Under the pieces are notes generated by a model. It saw only the letters and a program-made list of their open reading frames with translations, was not told the DNA's origin and did no database searches. Source: Desulfomarina profundi (lineage in GTDB: Bacteria > Desulfobacterota > Desulfobulbia > Desulfobulbales > Desulfocapsaceae). From it: 64,000 nt of DNA. The DNA lies in assembly GCF_019703855.1 (NCBI RefSeq), contig NZ_AP024086.1, forward strand, positions 3,802,501-3,866,500, written 5' to 3'. The position numbers were made by a program, and so were the translations under genes. Every line of letters starts with the position of its first letter. The first letter of the stretch is position 1. Positions 24,437 to 36,096 of the stretch are shown here, piece after piece.

Positions 24437-26431
24437 ATGAAAAAGACTATATTGACTATTAAAAGTAAAATAATACTGTTGGCGGCAGTCGGAATATTTG
24501 GTCTGCTGTTTATTTCAGTAATAAATTACATCATAGATACTGCGAAGGTTCGTGATTACAGGGTGATGGATCTAAGTCGTGAAATTGTTCAGGTTATTCT
24601 AAATGAAGTTCTGATTATCAATACCTCCAGCACGACTGACCCGAAGGTGGACGCGTTTCAAAAAGAGCACAGCCATGCCGGCGAACTGATAGCGGAAATA
24701 CGGGCGCTGTCAAAAGGAGAGAAAATAGATGCAATCCTGCGGCGTATGGAAACCGCGGAAAAGAAACTTGCTGCAGTCGATAAGGCGTTTATAGAGACTA
24801 ATAAGATAATTGCCAATCATAAAAACCATATTCTCCAGGAAGTTTCTACTGTTGCTGAGGCTGTACTGAAAATTCTTGGCTCCATCAATGAAAAAGAGAC
24901 AGAGCTGGCCATGGAGGGTGATTTACTGTTACCGGCCACTATGGTTCTACGTGATGAAGTTAAAAATGTATTGAATACAGTTAATGAGAGAACTATTGCC
25001 ATTCAGAGCCTTTTCCTGGTCAATGACGGAAAGAAATTTAAAGAAGATATCAGGAAGTCACGCGAAAAAACCACAAGATTTTCAAAAAATGTTGAAACAG
25101 TCATTTCGGCAAAAATAAACGCGGATTATCAAAAGATATGGACGCAGATAGTGGAATCTTTTAAAAAAATAAAAAAGATGGAGGATGCTGTTTTTGTAGA
25201 ATGGCAGAAGAATCAGGCGCTTAACGGTGATCTGCTTACCATAAGCAGTGAAGCGCAACAGGCGGCACAGGGGATTTTGACCCTCGTGAAAGGAAATATT
25301 GCAGAGAATACAAAAACGGCAAATTTTACAGTTCTTGTGACTGTTTTTGCGGTACTCGTCTTGCTGGTTGGTCTGAGTATTGTCATTGTGAGAACGACAA
25401 TTGGTCCAATTAAGAATGTCGTCTCCAGATTGAAGGAAATCGCGGAAGGTGATGGTGATCTGACCAAAAGACTTGATGCTGTCAGCCGGGACGAGCTTGG
25501 CGCCCTTGCAACCGCATTTAATACTTTTGTCGAAAAAATTCAAAAAACCATCACAGATGTTACCGGAACTGCAGCAAGGCTGCATCAGTCTTCAGGTACC
25601 TTGACTACTATCGCGGGTCAACTGGCACAGGGAGTAGAGCAGACTTCCGGCAAGGCGGAAACAGTAGCGGTTGCCAGTGAGGAAGTCAGTGCCAATATGG
25701 GATCAGTGGCCGCTGCCATGGAAGAGGCCTCAACAAATGTTTCCCTTGTGGCAACAGCAACCGATGAAATGACGACATCCATCAATGAAATTGCAAAAAA
25801 TACTGAAAGTGCAAACAGTATTACAAATGAAGCTGTTACGCAGACAGCCGCATGTTCTGAGCAGGTTTTAACCCTGGGAGACGCTGCCGACGAAATCGGT
25901 AATGTACTTGAAACAATTACAGAAATTTCCGAACAGGTCAATCTTCTGGCATTAAATGCAACAATTGAAGCTGCAAGGGCGGGAGAGGCTGGCAAGGGAT
26001 TTGCTGTTGTAGCCAACGAAATCAAAGAGCTTGCCAAGCAGACTTCAGATGCCACCATGGAGATTAAGACAAAGGTTGAGGGTATTCAGCAGTCAACCCA
26101 GGGGACAGTTAAAGGTATTGAATCTATTTCTTCAACTATTAACCGTGTCCATGAAATAGTTGCCGTGATTTCAACTTCAGTGGAGGAACAACTGGCCACT
26201 ACCAATGAAATTTCAGAAAATATTTCCCAGGCATCAACCGGCATCGTGGAAGTAAATGAGAATGTTGCCCAGAGTGCAACTGTAGTGTCATCGATCGCCA
26301 GTGACATTGGTGAGGTGAATGTCGCAGCACATAAAATGGCCGATAACAGTGATGAAGTGAATAAAAACGGCAGAGATATGCGTAAGCTGGCAGAGGAGCT
26401 CAATGACCTTGTAACAACATTCAAGGTGTAA
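24437..26431 (+). CDS. Methyl-accepting chemotaxis protein
   Basis: A 664-residue chemoreceptor with an N-terminal helix ([21 protein letters not shown]), a large helical periplasmic domain (to about residue 290), a second helix ([22 protein letters not shown]), a HAMP domain and a cytoplasmic four-helix bundle. The signalling tip is [35 protein letters not shown] choose the ATG at 24437 over an upstream TTG. The periplasmic part lacks Cache motifs, while the preceding gene encodes a stand-alone Cache protein, so the two may work together. It ends at a strong terminator. Confidence 0.92.
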   Translation: MKKTILTIKSKIILLAAVGIFGLLFISVINYIIDTAKVRDYRVMDLSREIVQVILNEVLIINTSSTTDPKVDAFQKEHSHAGELIAEIRALSKGEKIDAILRRMETAEKKLAAVDKAFIETNKIIANHKNHILQEVSTVAEAVLKILGSINEKETELAMEGDLLLPATMVLRDEVKNVLNTVNERTIAIQSLFLVNDGKKFKEDIRKSREKTTRFSKNVETVISAKINADYQKIWTQIVESFKKIKKMEDAVFVEWQKNQALNGDLLTISSEAQQAAQGILTLVKGNIAENTKTANFTVLVTVFAVLVLLVGLSIVIVRTTIGPIKNVVSRLKEIAEGDGDLTKRLDAVSRDELGALATAFNTFVEKIQKTITDVTGTAARLHQSSGTLTTIAGQLAQGVEQTSGKAETVAVASEEVSANMGSVAAAMEEASTNVSLVATATDEMTTSINEIAKNTESANSITNEAVTQTAACSEQVLTLGDAADEIGNVLETITEISEQVNLLALNATIEAARAGEAGKGFAVVANEIKELAKQTSDATMEIKTKVEGIQQSTQGTVKGIESISSTINRVHEIVAVISTSVEEQLATTNEISENISQASTGIVEVNENVAQSATVVSSIASDIGEVNVAAHKMADNSDEVNKNGRDMRKLAEELNDLVTTFKV

Positions 26432-26489
26432 TCTGCTGCTGAAACATGGTAGGAGCATATTGTACCCGCTACCACCGAGGTGAAAGTTT

Positions 26490-26533
26490 CGCAGTGGGGC
26501 AGGAATACCTGCCCCACTGCGAATTTTTATTTT
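26490..26533 (+). terminator. Rho-independent terminator of the chemoreceptor
   Basis: A 14-bp stem CGCAGTGGGGCAGG/CCTGCCCCACTGCG with the tetraloop AATA is followed by AATTTTTATTTT. It ends the Cache-chemoreceptor transcript. It also shows that the next gene starts at 26540 rather than at an in-frame ATG upstream that would lie within the hairpin. Confidence 0.93.
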
Positions 26534-26539
26534 AAAAAA

Positions 26540-27175
26540 ATGAAAAAAATATGGATCTTGGGGGGTGGTAGATTTGGTCGTCTAGCCCTCAAGCATACTG
26601 CACGTCACCTTCCCCGGGCAGAAATAACGGTCATTGATAAAAGCGAGAAGCTGGAAAAGTTTTCCGGTGTTGAGGCTGTTCGCGGGGATGGGGTCAGCTG
26701 GCTTGTTCAGCACCTGAGCAGGGACAGTGATGTTGACCTGATTATTCCGGCCATTCCCGTTCATGTGGTGGCCGGGTGGCTGAAACTGGTGGCAACCAGA
26801 AAATATAAGGTCTCTTCTGCAACAGTCCCGGAATCGTTTGTGGCAGAATTACCCAATGTAATGGTGGGTGGTGACAGCACCGTTTATGTCAGTCATGCTG
26901 ATTTTCTTTGCCCGGACAACTGTGGAGAGCCTGAAAAGTTCTGCACTGTGACGGGAAAACCGAGAAGTGAAGATATGTTTAGTCTCCTGGAGAGTGCAGG
27001 GGCCCTGGTTATACGGAGCCATCAGCTCTATCCGGGGGTGGGTGGGATTTATCCGAAAGATTTATGGGTCCTTTATGACAGGATTGCTGGATTACCGGCA
27101 GAACCGATCCTTGTCGCTACCGCCTGCAGATGTCATGGGGTGGTGGACGGCTTACTTTTTATCCCCCGTACCTGA
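26540..27175 (+). CDS. Rossmann-fold protein with Cys motifs
   Basis: A 211-residue protein starting MKKIWILGGGRFGRLAL, a dinucleotide-binding glycine-rich turn like TrkA/KTN or homoserine-dehydrogenase-like domains. An acidic residue follows at the second strand (ITVIDKSEKLE). The C-terminal half has CPDNCGEPEKFC and CRCHG, which could hold a metal or FeS cluster. I do not recognise the family. The last 24 bases overlap the 3' end of the convergent P-loop gene. Confidence 0.6.
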   Translation: MKKIWILGGGRFGRLALKHTARHLPRAEITVIDKSEKLEKFSGVEAVRGDGVSWLVQHLSRDSDVDLIIPAIPVHVVAGWLKLVATRKYKVSSATVPESFVAELPNVMVGGDSTVYVSHADFLCPDNCGEPEKFCTVTGKPRSEDMFSLLESAGALVIRSHQLYPGVGGIYPKDLWVLYDRIAGLPAEPILVATACRCHGVVDGLLFIPRT

Positions 27176-28132
27176 TATCTCCTGTGGTCTGCTTGAAATT
27201 TCATTTATAGATATTTCCAGTGTTTTCAGAATGATGCCGGTATATCTCTGGATAGTGTCCTGAATATATTTTCGCAGTTCCTCAAGGTCGCTGTTCAGCG
27301 TCTTTCCGAAGGGTACGGAGATAAACAGCTCAATATCATACCCTGAGCGCCCGATAACTACCTTGACCTTGTTGACCTGAACGTCGTCATCATATTCATC
27401 AATACAATGGAAAATCATCTGGGTCAGGGCAGCTTCAGAAATGGTTACTTTTCCCTTCTGGTTTCTCTGGTCCTGAAAATCAGGTTGGACGATGGATTTT
27501 TCAAAAAAACGGGACTTCTTTTCTCCGTTCTGTCGTTTTTCACCGCGGAAAAAAATCCGGATGGAATCGGAAAGGATTCTGGCATAGTCCCTCTTTACTT
27601 CAATTGCCGGTACAGGGATAACATGTTTTCCTTCTTCCGAGCGGGAACGGATGGCATCTTCAATATCCTTTTTACTGGCAATCTCCTCGATACGAATAAT
27701 CTCACTGATGGGTGGCAGATCAAGGCGTTCAGCAATTCTTTCCACCATTTTGTCGGAGGTGCCCAGGATCAGAACTTTTTTAATTTTTCTATCCTCGATA
27801 ACCTTGATGACATTTTTTCGTTGAACAGTATCGTTGAAAAGAGCAGTTTTTATGGCACTGAGATAGTGTTTTTCCTGCTTGGCGGATCGTCCTGCCAGAA
27901 TTGTATCACCATAGATAAGGAGTCCGTCGTCTATGATATAAGGAATTCCGATTTTTTCAGCCAGTAGTTTTGCTCGAAAACTTTTTCCGGTTCCACTTTT
28001 TCCCACCAGGGCATAGACTGTCATTCCTTTCAGTCGTCCTTTCACCCGGTTGAGGAACTGGTAGATTTCCTTGCCGGTAAGAAATACCCATTGACTTTCT
28101 TTACTCGTTTTTTCAGAAGACATGGCACTCAT
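27152..28132 (-). CDS. P-loop NTPase fused to an Asp23-like domain
   Basis: A 326-residue protein. The N-terminal NTPase has the Walker A VGKSGTGKS at about residues 43-51 and a helix-strand pattern ending in KKVLILGTSDKM. The C-terminal segment (about 228-312) reads KVTISEAALTQMI, then VNKVKVVIGRSGYDIELFISVPFG and a final amphipathic helix-strand. This resembles the Asp23/Gls24 family. Asp23 proteins are best known from the Firmicutes cell envelope, and fusion to a P-loop domain is unusual. The biochemical role is unknown; it may be a regulatory ATPase. Confidence 0.65.
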   Translation of the reverse strand: MSAMSSEKTSKESQWVFLTGKEIYQFLNRVKGRLKGMTVYALVGKSGTGKSFRAKLLAEKIGIPYIIDDGLLIYGDTILAGRSAKQEKHYLSAIKTALFNDTVQRKNVIKVIEDRKIKKVLILGTSDKMVERIAERLDLPPISEIIRIEEIASKKDIEDAIRSRSEEGKHVIPVPAIEVKRDYARILSDSIRIFFRGEKRQNGEKKSRFFEKSIVQPDFQDQRNQKGKVTISEAALTQMIFHCIDEYDDDVQVNKVKVVIGRSGYDIELFISVPFGKTLNSDLEELRKYIQDTIQRYTGIILKTLEISINEISSRPQEISGTGDKK

Positions 28133-28266
28133 ATTGTACCTGGATACGAAATATGAATTCTCCAGGAAGTATAGCTGTTCGGGCTTTTTCTGCAGCAGTC
28201 AGCTACAAAAGCCATATTGATACGGTGTCTCCTTCTGTTTTACCAGAATATCGGGGCAGTTGACAC

Positions 28267-28426
28267 GTGCCTGTCCATAAATGGCCTTTTTGCTCGATTT
28301 CTGCGTCGCTACGAAAAATAAAAATGCTCACATATGTCTAATATGCTGCGCTTTTTATTATTCTATGCTCCTCGGAGTCTACGCTTACCTGAACTCGAAC
28401 AAAAAATCTCATTTCTGAACAGACAC
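28267..28426. repeat. MITE-like repeat family B
   Basis: A 160-bp non-coding element with imperfect ~31-bp terminal inverted repeats. The left end starts GTGCCTGTCCATAAATG and the right end, read inversely, GTGTCTGTTCAGAAATG; both run into a T-rich stretch and then TCGA. It is the main content of the 386-base gap between the P-loop gene and the thioesterase. Only one copy is present in this window. Confidence 0.65.
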
Positions 28427-28518
28427 TAACACACAACCCGATTTTTCTCCGTCTGTTTACTCTATACATTACCCCGGCGTTTTCAGCTACCTTGAAAAGA
28501 AGATCAGAACAATTGATG

Positions 28519-28986
28519 CTACTGCCCTGTTTGGGATTTCTGTCTGCGGGCTATTTTGAACAGGGAGTTGAAACGCATAACTTCACGTTTCTTTTCATCC
28601 ATTACCACGGCTTCTCCCCGCAGGATCCTCTCTCCTTCCCTGGTAACGGTTGCATGGGCCGTGACCCGGCCCTGCCTGACTGCGGCAAGGAAAGTGGAAT
28701 TGAGCGAGAGCGTCGCAAAATGGGTTCCCGGTGGCAAAAGAGATTTGCAGGCCATGGCCACGGCAGTATCAGCAAGACCGGTCAGTGCCCCGCCGTGGAG
28801 CAGTCCGGCCCCTTGGGAAAAGTGGTGGAAAAAGGGCATGGAGAGTACTGCTTTGCCATTACTGATCTGTTCAATTTTCATGTGAAGAAGTTCTTCGAAA
28901 GGTGCGCAGCTCAACCAGCTGTCAAGTTTTACATGGTGAGGGCCGGTAGAAAGTTCCATGCTGGAGCTGGATTGATTGTTTTTCAT
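28519..28986 (-). CDS. PaaI-type hot-dog thioesterase
   Basis: A 155-residue hot-dog-fold acyl-CoA thioesterase. The core is QGAGLLHGGALTGLADTAVAMAC, with HGG and the downstream D/E-x-x-x-x family layout, followed by FATLSLNSTFLAAVRQGRVTAHATV. Such enzymes hydrolyse aryl- or medium-chain acyl-CoA esters. It stands alone between repeat B and the bat operon end. Confidence 0.85.
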   Translation of the reverse strand: MKNNQSSSSMELSTGPHHVKLDSWLSCAPFEELLHMKIEQISNGKAVLSMPFFHHFSQGAGLLHGGALTGLADTAVAMACKSLLPPGTHFATLSLNSTFLAAVRQGRVTAHATVTREGERILRGEAVVMDEKKREVMRFNSLFKIARRQKSQTGQ

Positions 28987-29071
28987 AATTGTCCGGTTTA
29001 TGTATTTTTCATCAGTTCAGGCAAAAGGGCTTTGGTTTGGGTGAGCTGGTGATTTCAGGGCAGCAAGGTTT

Positions 29072-29823
29072 TTACCGCATACGGGGGACTATTGGTTCAA
29101 TATCCCTGGCGCGTATCCATCCTGACCTTCCTGTGTCATCTTTTATGTATACGAATTCATGATGTTTTTTTTCGGGAAAGACAAGACGCCCCGCCTGGAT
29201 GGAACCGTTTGATTTGGAAGAATCAAACGGAGAGAGAAGCAGGCGGCTTCCCTCGGTGGTCACTACCCAGGCATGGTAGGCTGGATATCTGTAAAACGCA
29301 CCGGCCGCTGAAAGGGCAATGAGGAACAGGCAGGCAACTGAAACAGTTCGTTTCAGTGCAGTGGACAGGGGAGTCGCAGGGTGGCAAGCTGCAGCAGGGT
29401 AAAGATGACCAGGAAAACCAGGCTGGTGAGGAGCCACTGGTCCATATTCAGTAATTGGAAAAATTTTTCAGACCAGGAAAATTCTCTCGCATAGAGACCG
29501 TTTTTCTTTCTGAGCAAATGCAGGTTACCTTTGATATCCGAATCGGAAGGATCCAGGCGGAGAGCACGCTCATAATTGAGGATGGCTTTACCAGGTTGTC
29601 CCGAATGCTCATAACTGACTGCCAGGTTAAAGAGAACATCAGCACTGTAACCCGATTTCTGGACCAGTTTTTCATATAGTTCAGCAGCAGTTCCATATTC
29701 ACCTTTTCCCATGGCCTCATTGGCCCTGGTAAAAAGACTCCTGTTGTCCGCTGTTGAAATGGCAGCAAGGGAGAATGTTGCAAGGACAACAACAAGTATT
29801 CCAGCTGAAAATCGGTGTTTCAT
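29072..29823 (-). CDS. batE: BatE-like TPR/SH3 protein, frameshifted
   Basis: The last gene of the bat operon. The first frame (29823-29353) has a signal peptide, TPR repeats (ANEAMGKGEYGTAAELYEKL, VLFNLAVSYEHSGQPGKAIL) and a first membrane helix. The second frame (to 29072) has another helix and a bacterial SH3-like end (LLLSPFDSS, FVYIKDDTGRSGWI). Adding one C to the run at 29368-29371 joins them as LATLRLPLSTALKRTV, giving about 250 residues with the normal BatE layout. Without this the protein loses its SH3 domain. It overlaps batD by four bases. Confidence 0.8.
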
Positions 29824-31600
29824 AGCAGGTCCTCCAGTTCATGCCGGAGTTGCTCAAGATACTCATCCATTTGTTGGCTACTGATGCCCTTTCCTCCATA
29901 ACCGGCTTCTTCTGCTACTGCAAATATTTCTGTCAACGGGCTTGTCCGGTTTATTCTTTTTTGAATATCAGCCAGGGTCAGCGCAGATGGAGCTATTCCC
30001 CAGGTGGGGCCCAGTTGCTCCTGTATAGTCTGGCGGCAGAGGGAAAGAAAGAGGATGTCATCCTCATCTTTCCGGGCTTGTTCCAGTTTCTTGAAATTGC
30101 GTGAGAACCGTTCACGATTTTCTTTCTTTTTCTGTCGTTGGGGGTTGTTTTTTCTATTCTGCTGAATGATTCGCAAGATCGCAACCATGAAAAGCAGGAT
30201 AATGCAACACCCACCAACGACAATGAACCAGAGTTTTTTGTAGAGTGGTTCAATAGTCTGGTGAAACGTACCTTTTTCCAGGTGAAGAAGAGACATCCCG
30301 ACTTTTTTCTTTTTCGATTTTGTTGGTTGGCCAGGTTTTTTTTCTACTGGTTGTGATGTTATCGGCCTGTCGGGAGGAGGGGCTATATTCACAGCCAGGG
30401 GAGGACTGGTGACGGTTTCATACTGTTGCTTTTCCGGATTGAAAAAGCAGAAAGAAAGTGAGGGAATTTCCTTGATACCACTGTTTTTGGCAACGATGGC
30501 CAGCTCGTATCTTTTTTTTCCGGACAACGCGTCCTCTCCCGAAATAAAATCAGTGGTGGGGGTATAGGTTTTCCAGTCAGAGTTTTTGGGAAAAACAGGA
30601 GGTTCCACTCTGTCAAAATTCCCATTTCCCTTGATTTCAATGGTGAGTGTAATGGGTTCTCCCACTTCAGCCTTCAAGGGGGCAGCAGTGACACCCATCT
30701 CAAAATTACCGATAGCCCCAGTGAAAATTTCCGGTTTACCTTTCTCGGGAAGATCGATGATCTCAAGATTAACTCTTTTACTGCTGACCTTGATGGGCTT
30801 TTCCTCCATTCCTCCGAAAAAATTGTTGAAAAACGGGTCATTGAAAATATCTCCAAAGGAAGCCATGGGACGACGTGTTCCGGGAAGCATCTGTGTCGCA
30901 TCAAGAGAAAAGCTGATGAAATGTTTACCGGCCTTGATCCCTGTGACAGCCGCGTTCCAACTGAGGACGTTATAGGTTTTTCCGCCGATATTTTCACGGT
31001 GTCTTTCAGGTTTATCGTCCAGGGGTGCCATGACGACCCCATCACCATGAAGGACAGGCAGGGAGTTGATATTTATTCGATACTCGCTGTTAAAGCAGAC
31101 TTCTATTTCAATTGGTATGATTTCACCGGTATAGTGCCTGCCCGGAGGTGTCAGCCGGATGAAGGCAACCTGCTGCTGCATGGATGACGGAGAGGAAGAT
31201 GGCGAAGCAGTACCGGTACTCGCTGTCACTTCAAATTCGAGCCGGTTTGTGTGGACAGTCGTATTTCCGGCGGTGACGGAAATCGGCGGTATGCTGTATT
31301 GTCCAGGGCTGAGCGGTTCCACCAGGTAGGTGTTGGTGATGGAGGAGGTGTAGCTGCCATTGATTATACTGATTTGTGAGGACTGTCCTCGACTGTGGAA
31401 GCGTACTCCCTTGACCTCGGGCAGGTCTATATCAGCGGAACGGGCGCCGTTTACGGTGACAGTCAGACGTGCTGCCCCGGTGACGGGAAAAGTATTGCTG
31501 TCAAGAAACGCTTTTGCCGTAATTTTGGCAAATACAGGGGTGGGCACAATTGCCAGCAGAACCGTCAGTTGTAAAAAAATGATCAGTTTTCCCAAGTGCA

Positions 31601-31601
<1 letters not shown>
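29820..31601 (-). CDS. batD: BatD (oxygen-tolerance family) protein
   Basis: A 593-residue exported protein with a signal (LIIFLQLTVLLAIVPTPVFA) and repeated Ig-like BatD domains. Examples are VKGVRFHSRGQSSQISIINGS, YLVEPLSPGQYSIPPISV and GEPITLTIEIKGNGNFDRVEPP. A membrane helix follows at about 455-480, then a charged cytoplasmic tail. BatD proteins interact with the vWA proteins BatA/BatB at the membrane. The original aerotolerance role is debated; MoxR-bat systems are now viewed as chaperone-like or metal-insertion machines. Confidence 0.9.
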
Positions 31602-33526
<1,925 letters not shown>

Positions 33527-33539
33527 ATTTCAATTCCTC

Positions 33540-34526
33540 CTACGGCAGTTTTTTGCGGGCAATATATATTTCAACAGCCAGCAGGAGGAGGGCTGCCAGA
33601 ACAAGAAAAGGATAGAGTTCCCGGTAGTGCTCAAATTTTTTTATTTTCCGTGTCGTTGTCTCCATTTTATTTATTTCATTATAGATTTTTTTTAATGATT
33701 CTGTGTCAGTGGCACGAAAATATCGGGCACCGGTCAGTTCAGCAACCTTTGTGAGGGTTTCTTCGTCTATATCTACCCTTGCCCGGACAAGTCTCTGGCG
33801 CCCAAAGGAGTCAATGACCGGCATGGGGGCCTCTCCCCGCGTACCCGCTCCAATTGTGTAGACTTTTATTTTCAGGGTATTTGCGGCTTCCGCGGCAATC
33901 AGGGGCGGAATGCGGCCGGCATTATTCATTCCGTCCGTCAACAGGATCAGAATTCGTGATTTGGATTTATTTTCCCTCAGTCTGTTTGTCCCACTGCCAA
34001 TGGCAGATCCGATGGCGGTACCATCTTCCAGCATACCGGTCTGCAGTGATTCCAGTCTTCTGCGCAGCCAGTCATGGTCAAGTGTAAGTGGGCTGACCAG
34101 GTAGGGACGGCCGGCAAATGCCAGCAGACCGATACGGTCATTGGGACGTTCTGAAATAAATTCATCCATTACTTTCTTTACAACTTCAAGTCGATTAGCT
34201 GGTTTTGAATTGAGAGTAAAATCCATAGCTTCCATGGAGCCTGAGACATCAACTGCCAGAATAATATCAATGCCTGATGCTTCTATTTCAGTGGTACTAC
34301 TTCCCTGCTGCGGCCTGGCAAGGGCGAGGATCAGGAGAGAGAGCACGAGCAGGCGAAAGAGCAGGAGGAGAGTACCCGGTCGTGCCTTGGGTGTTGTTGC
34401 CAGGACCGCAGCGAGGGTCGTAGAAGAGAATTTCAACGCGGGTGCCTTTCCTTTCCTGCCGTAAAGGACGGCAAGAAGGGGAAGCAGGAGTAGAAGCCAG
34501 AGAAATTCGGGGTGGAGGAATCTCAT
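33540..34526 (-). CDS. batA: BatA-type vWA protein
   Basis: A 328-residue membrane protein with helices at about 7-22 and 50-70, a vWA domain with intact MIDAS DVSGSM (about residues 94-99), the second-loop T in PLTLDHDWL and D in LLTDGMNN, and a C-terminal helix (LYPFLVLAALLLLAVEIYI). It overlaps the DUF4381 gene upstream and is 13 bases before batB. It likely works with BatB and the MoxR ATPase. Confidence 0.92.
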   Translation of the reverse strand: MRFLHPEFLWLLLLLPLLAVLYGRKGKAPALKFSSTTLAAVLATTPKARPGTLLLLFRLLVLSLLILALARPQQGSSTTEIEASGIDIILAVDVSGSMEAMDFTLNSKPANRLEVVKKVMDEFISERPNDRIGLLAFAGRPYLVSPLTLDHDWLRRRLESLQTGMLEDGTAIGSAIGSGTNRLRENKSKSRILILLTDGMNNAGRIPPLIAAEAANTLKIKVYTIGAGTRGEAPMPVIDSFGRQRLVRARVDIDEETLTKVAELTGARYFRATDTESLKKIYNEINKMETTTRKIKKFEHYRELYPFLVLAALLLLAVEIYIARKKLP

Positions 34527-35176
34527 TGCTGTCCCTCCTCTTTTCCCTTTGTCGGTCGGGTCTGTTCGATAAAGGAGACGATGGATTGTTCCATGCTCTC
34601 GATATCTTCCAGATCAGGTATCCGGTGAGCAAATTTGGCCAGATCACAGAGATGGAAACAGGTTTTCAGGGAATTATACCAGGTTGAAGGGATGCTGTTG
34701 TTTTCCTCCTCTCCCAGGGCCCGCAGGAATTCATTACTGGTCTGTCTGGTTGTTTTAAATCCGAAACGGGACTCCACATATTCCCGTAAAACGGCAGAAA
34801 CCTGCTGTGTGTACTGCAGCGGCCGGGTGGCTTTTAATCCCGATGCGTTTCTCAGGTCCGCCAGGGCACGGTCCCAGGGAGTAATCCCTGGTGCTTCATG
34901 TTTTTTTCGGTTTTTCAAAAAAGTGATAAGAATAAAAGAGAGCGCAAGCAGGAGAAGAGCTGCGCCGCTGTAAAGCGCCCATGGCCTTTTAACGGGGAGG
35001 GGAACAGGGCCCCGGATGTCCCGCAGTTCGGTTGCTGCCTGGTTCTTTTGGCCGGTCTGGTGCTGTCCCGGTCCCGGGAGCAGTCGCAGGGACTGGCTGT
35101 CAGCCGAAACCGAAGAGACGGAAAAGGACAGGGTGATACCCGCAAAAAAGAGAGTGAGAAAAAGCAGCCTTTTCAT
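34523..35176 (-). CDS. DUF4381-type membrane protein of moxR-bat operons
   Basis: A 217-residue protein with a signal peptide (MKRLLFLTLFFAGITLSFSVSSVSA), a helix at about 66-86 and a helical cytoplasmic domain with the conserved LREYVESRFGFKTTRQTSNEFL. This gene position between the DUF58 and vWA genes is standard in moxR-bat clusters. The molecular role is unknown. Confidence 0.8.
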   Translation of the reverse strand: MKRLLFLTLFFAGITLSFSVSSVSADSQSLRLLPGPGQHQTGQKNQAATELRDIRGPVPLPVKRPWALYSGAALLLLALSFILITFLKNRKKHEAPGITPWDRALADLRNASGLKATRPLQYTQQVSAVLREYVESRFGFKTTRQTSNEFLRALGEEENNSIPSTWYNSLKTCFHLCDLAKFAHRIPDLEDIESMEQSIVSFIEQTRPTKGKEEGQQ

Positions 35177-36087
35177 GGAGCGACCCTCCCTTTCCGTTTA
35201 CCGAAAAAACCTGTGAGAACAGGAAGGCAGGGAGCATCTGTGCTGAGATCCATTATGTCTATTCCCGCGGAACGTAGTGTTTTTTTCAGTTTTATTCTCC
35301 TGGTTTCAGCCAGTTCCGCGTACTGTTTGCGAATACGGGGGTCGGATGTGTCAAGTTCGATCTGCTCTCCGCTTTCCGCATCTTCCAGGGCCAGCCACCC
35401 CACATCGGGAAGGATGAATTCACGGGGATCGCTGACCACAACAGCGATAAGGTCATGGCGCCTGGCGGTAACCCGCAGCTTGGGGTGCAGGCTCTGGAGT
35501 GATGTTTCGAAATCGTCGCTGAAACAGAAATCAGAAAGGAGAAAGGTGACACATTTTCTCTTGATGACCCGATTGATGAAATCCAGGGGGAGCTTGAGAT
35601 CAGTTTTTTTTCCTTTTGGTGAAAAGAAGAGGATTTCACGTATAATTCTGAGAATATGAGTTCTTCCCTTCTGGGGTGGAATATAGAGTTCCGTGAAGTC
35701 GGTAAAGAGCAGCAGCCCCACTTTGTCATTATTTTTCACTGCGGAAAAGGCAAGAATAGAACCTACCTCCGCCATTAGCTCACGCTTGGATATCTCTTTT
35801 GAACCGAAATCTCCGGAGCCGCTGATATCAATGAGCAGCATGATGGTCAGCTCCCGTTCTTCTGTGAACTTCTTCACGTGGGGAATCCCGGTGCGGGCAG
35901 TTACGTTCCAGTCGATGGAGCGGATATCGTCTCCTGGAACATATTCGCGCACCTCGTCAAAGTTCATCCCCCGTCCCTTGAAAACAGACTGGTAGCTTCC
36001 CGCCAGACTGTCGTTGACAAGTCTTTTGGTGCGGACTTCTATCCTCCTGACCTGTTTCAGGATTTTTCTGGTGAGCTGACTGTCCAT
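35173..36087 (-). CDS. DUF58 vWA-like protein
   Basis: A 304-residue soluble protein with the DUF58 signature REYVPGDDIRSIDWNVTARTG and a vWA-like fold holding LLIDISGSGDFGS. DUF58 proteins are constant partners of MoxR ATPases. It starts 10 bases after the moxR stop and overlaps the DUF4381 gene by four bases, so it is translationally coupled. Confidence 0.92.
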   Translation of the reverse strand: MDSQLTRKILKQVRRIEVRTKRLVNDSLAGSYQSVFKGRGMNFDEVREYVPGDDIRSIDWNVTARTGIPHVKKFTEERELTIMLLIDISGSGDFGSKEISKRELMAEVGSILAFSAVKNNDKVGLLLFTDFTELYIPPQKGRTHILRIIREILFFSPKGKKTDLKLPLDFINRVIKRKCVTFLLSDFCFSDDFETSLQSLHPKLRVTARRHDLIAVVVSDPREFILPDVGWLALEDAESGEQIELDTSDPRIRKQYAELAETRRIKLKKTLRSAGIDIMDLSTDAPCLPVLTGFFGKRKGRVAP

Positions 36088-36096
36088 TCTTCCGTT

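Noticed and set aside
28492-29052. Plus-strand ORF of 186 codons at the thioesterase locus
   Set aside because: It is antisense to a clear hot-dog thioesterase gene and has no domain.
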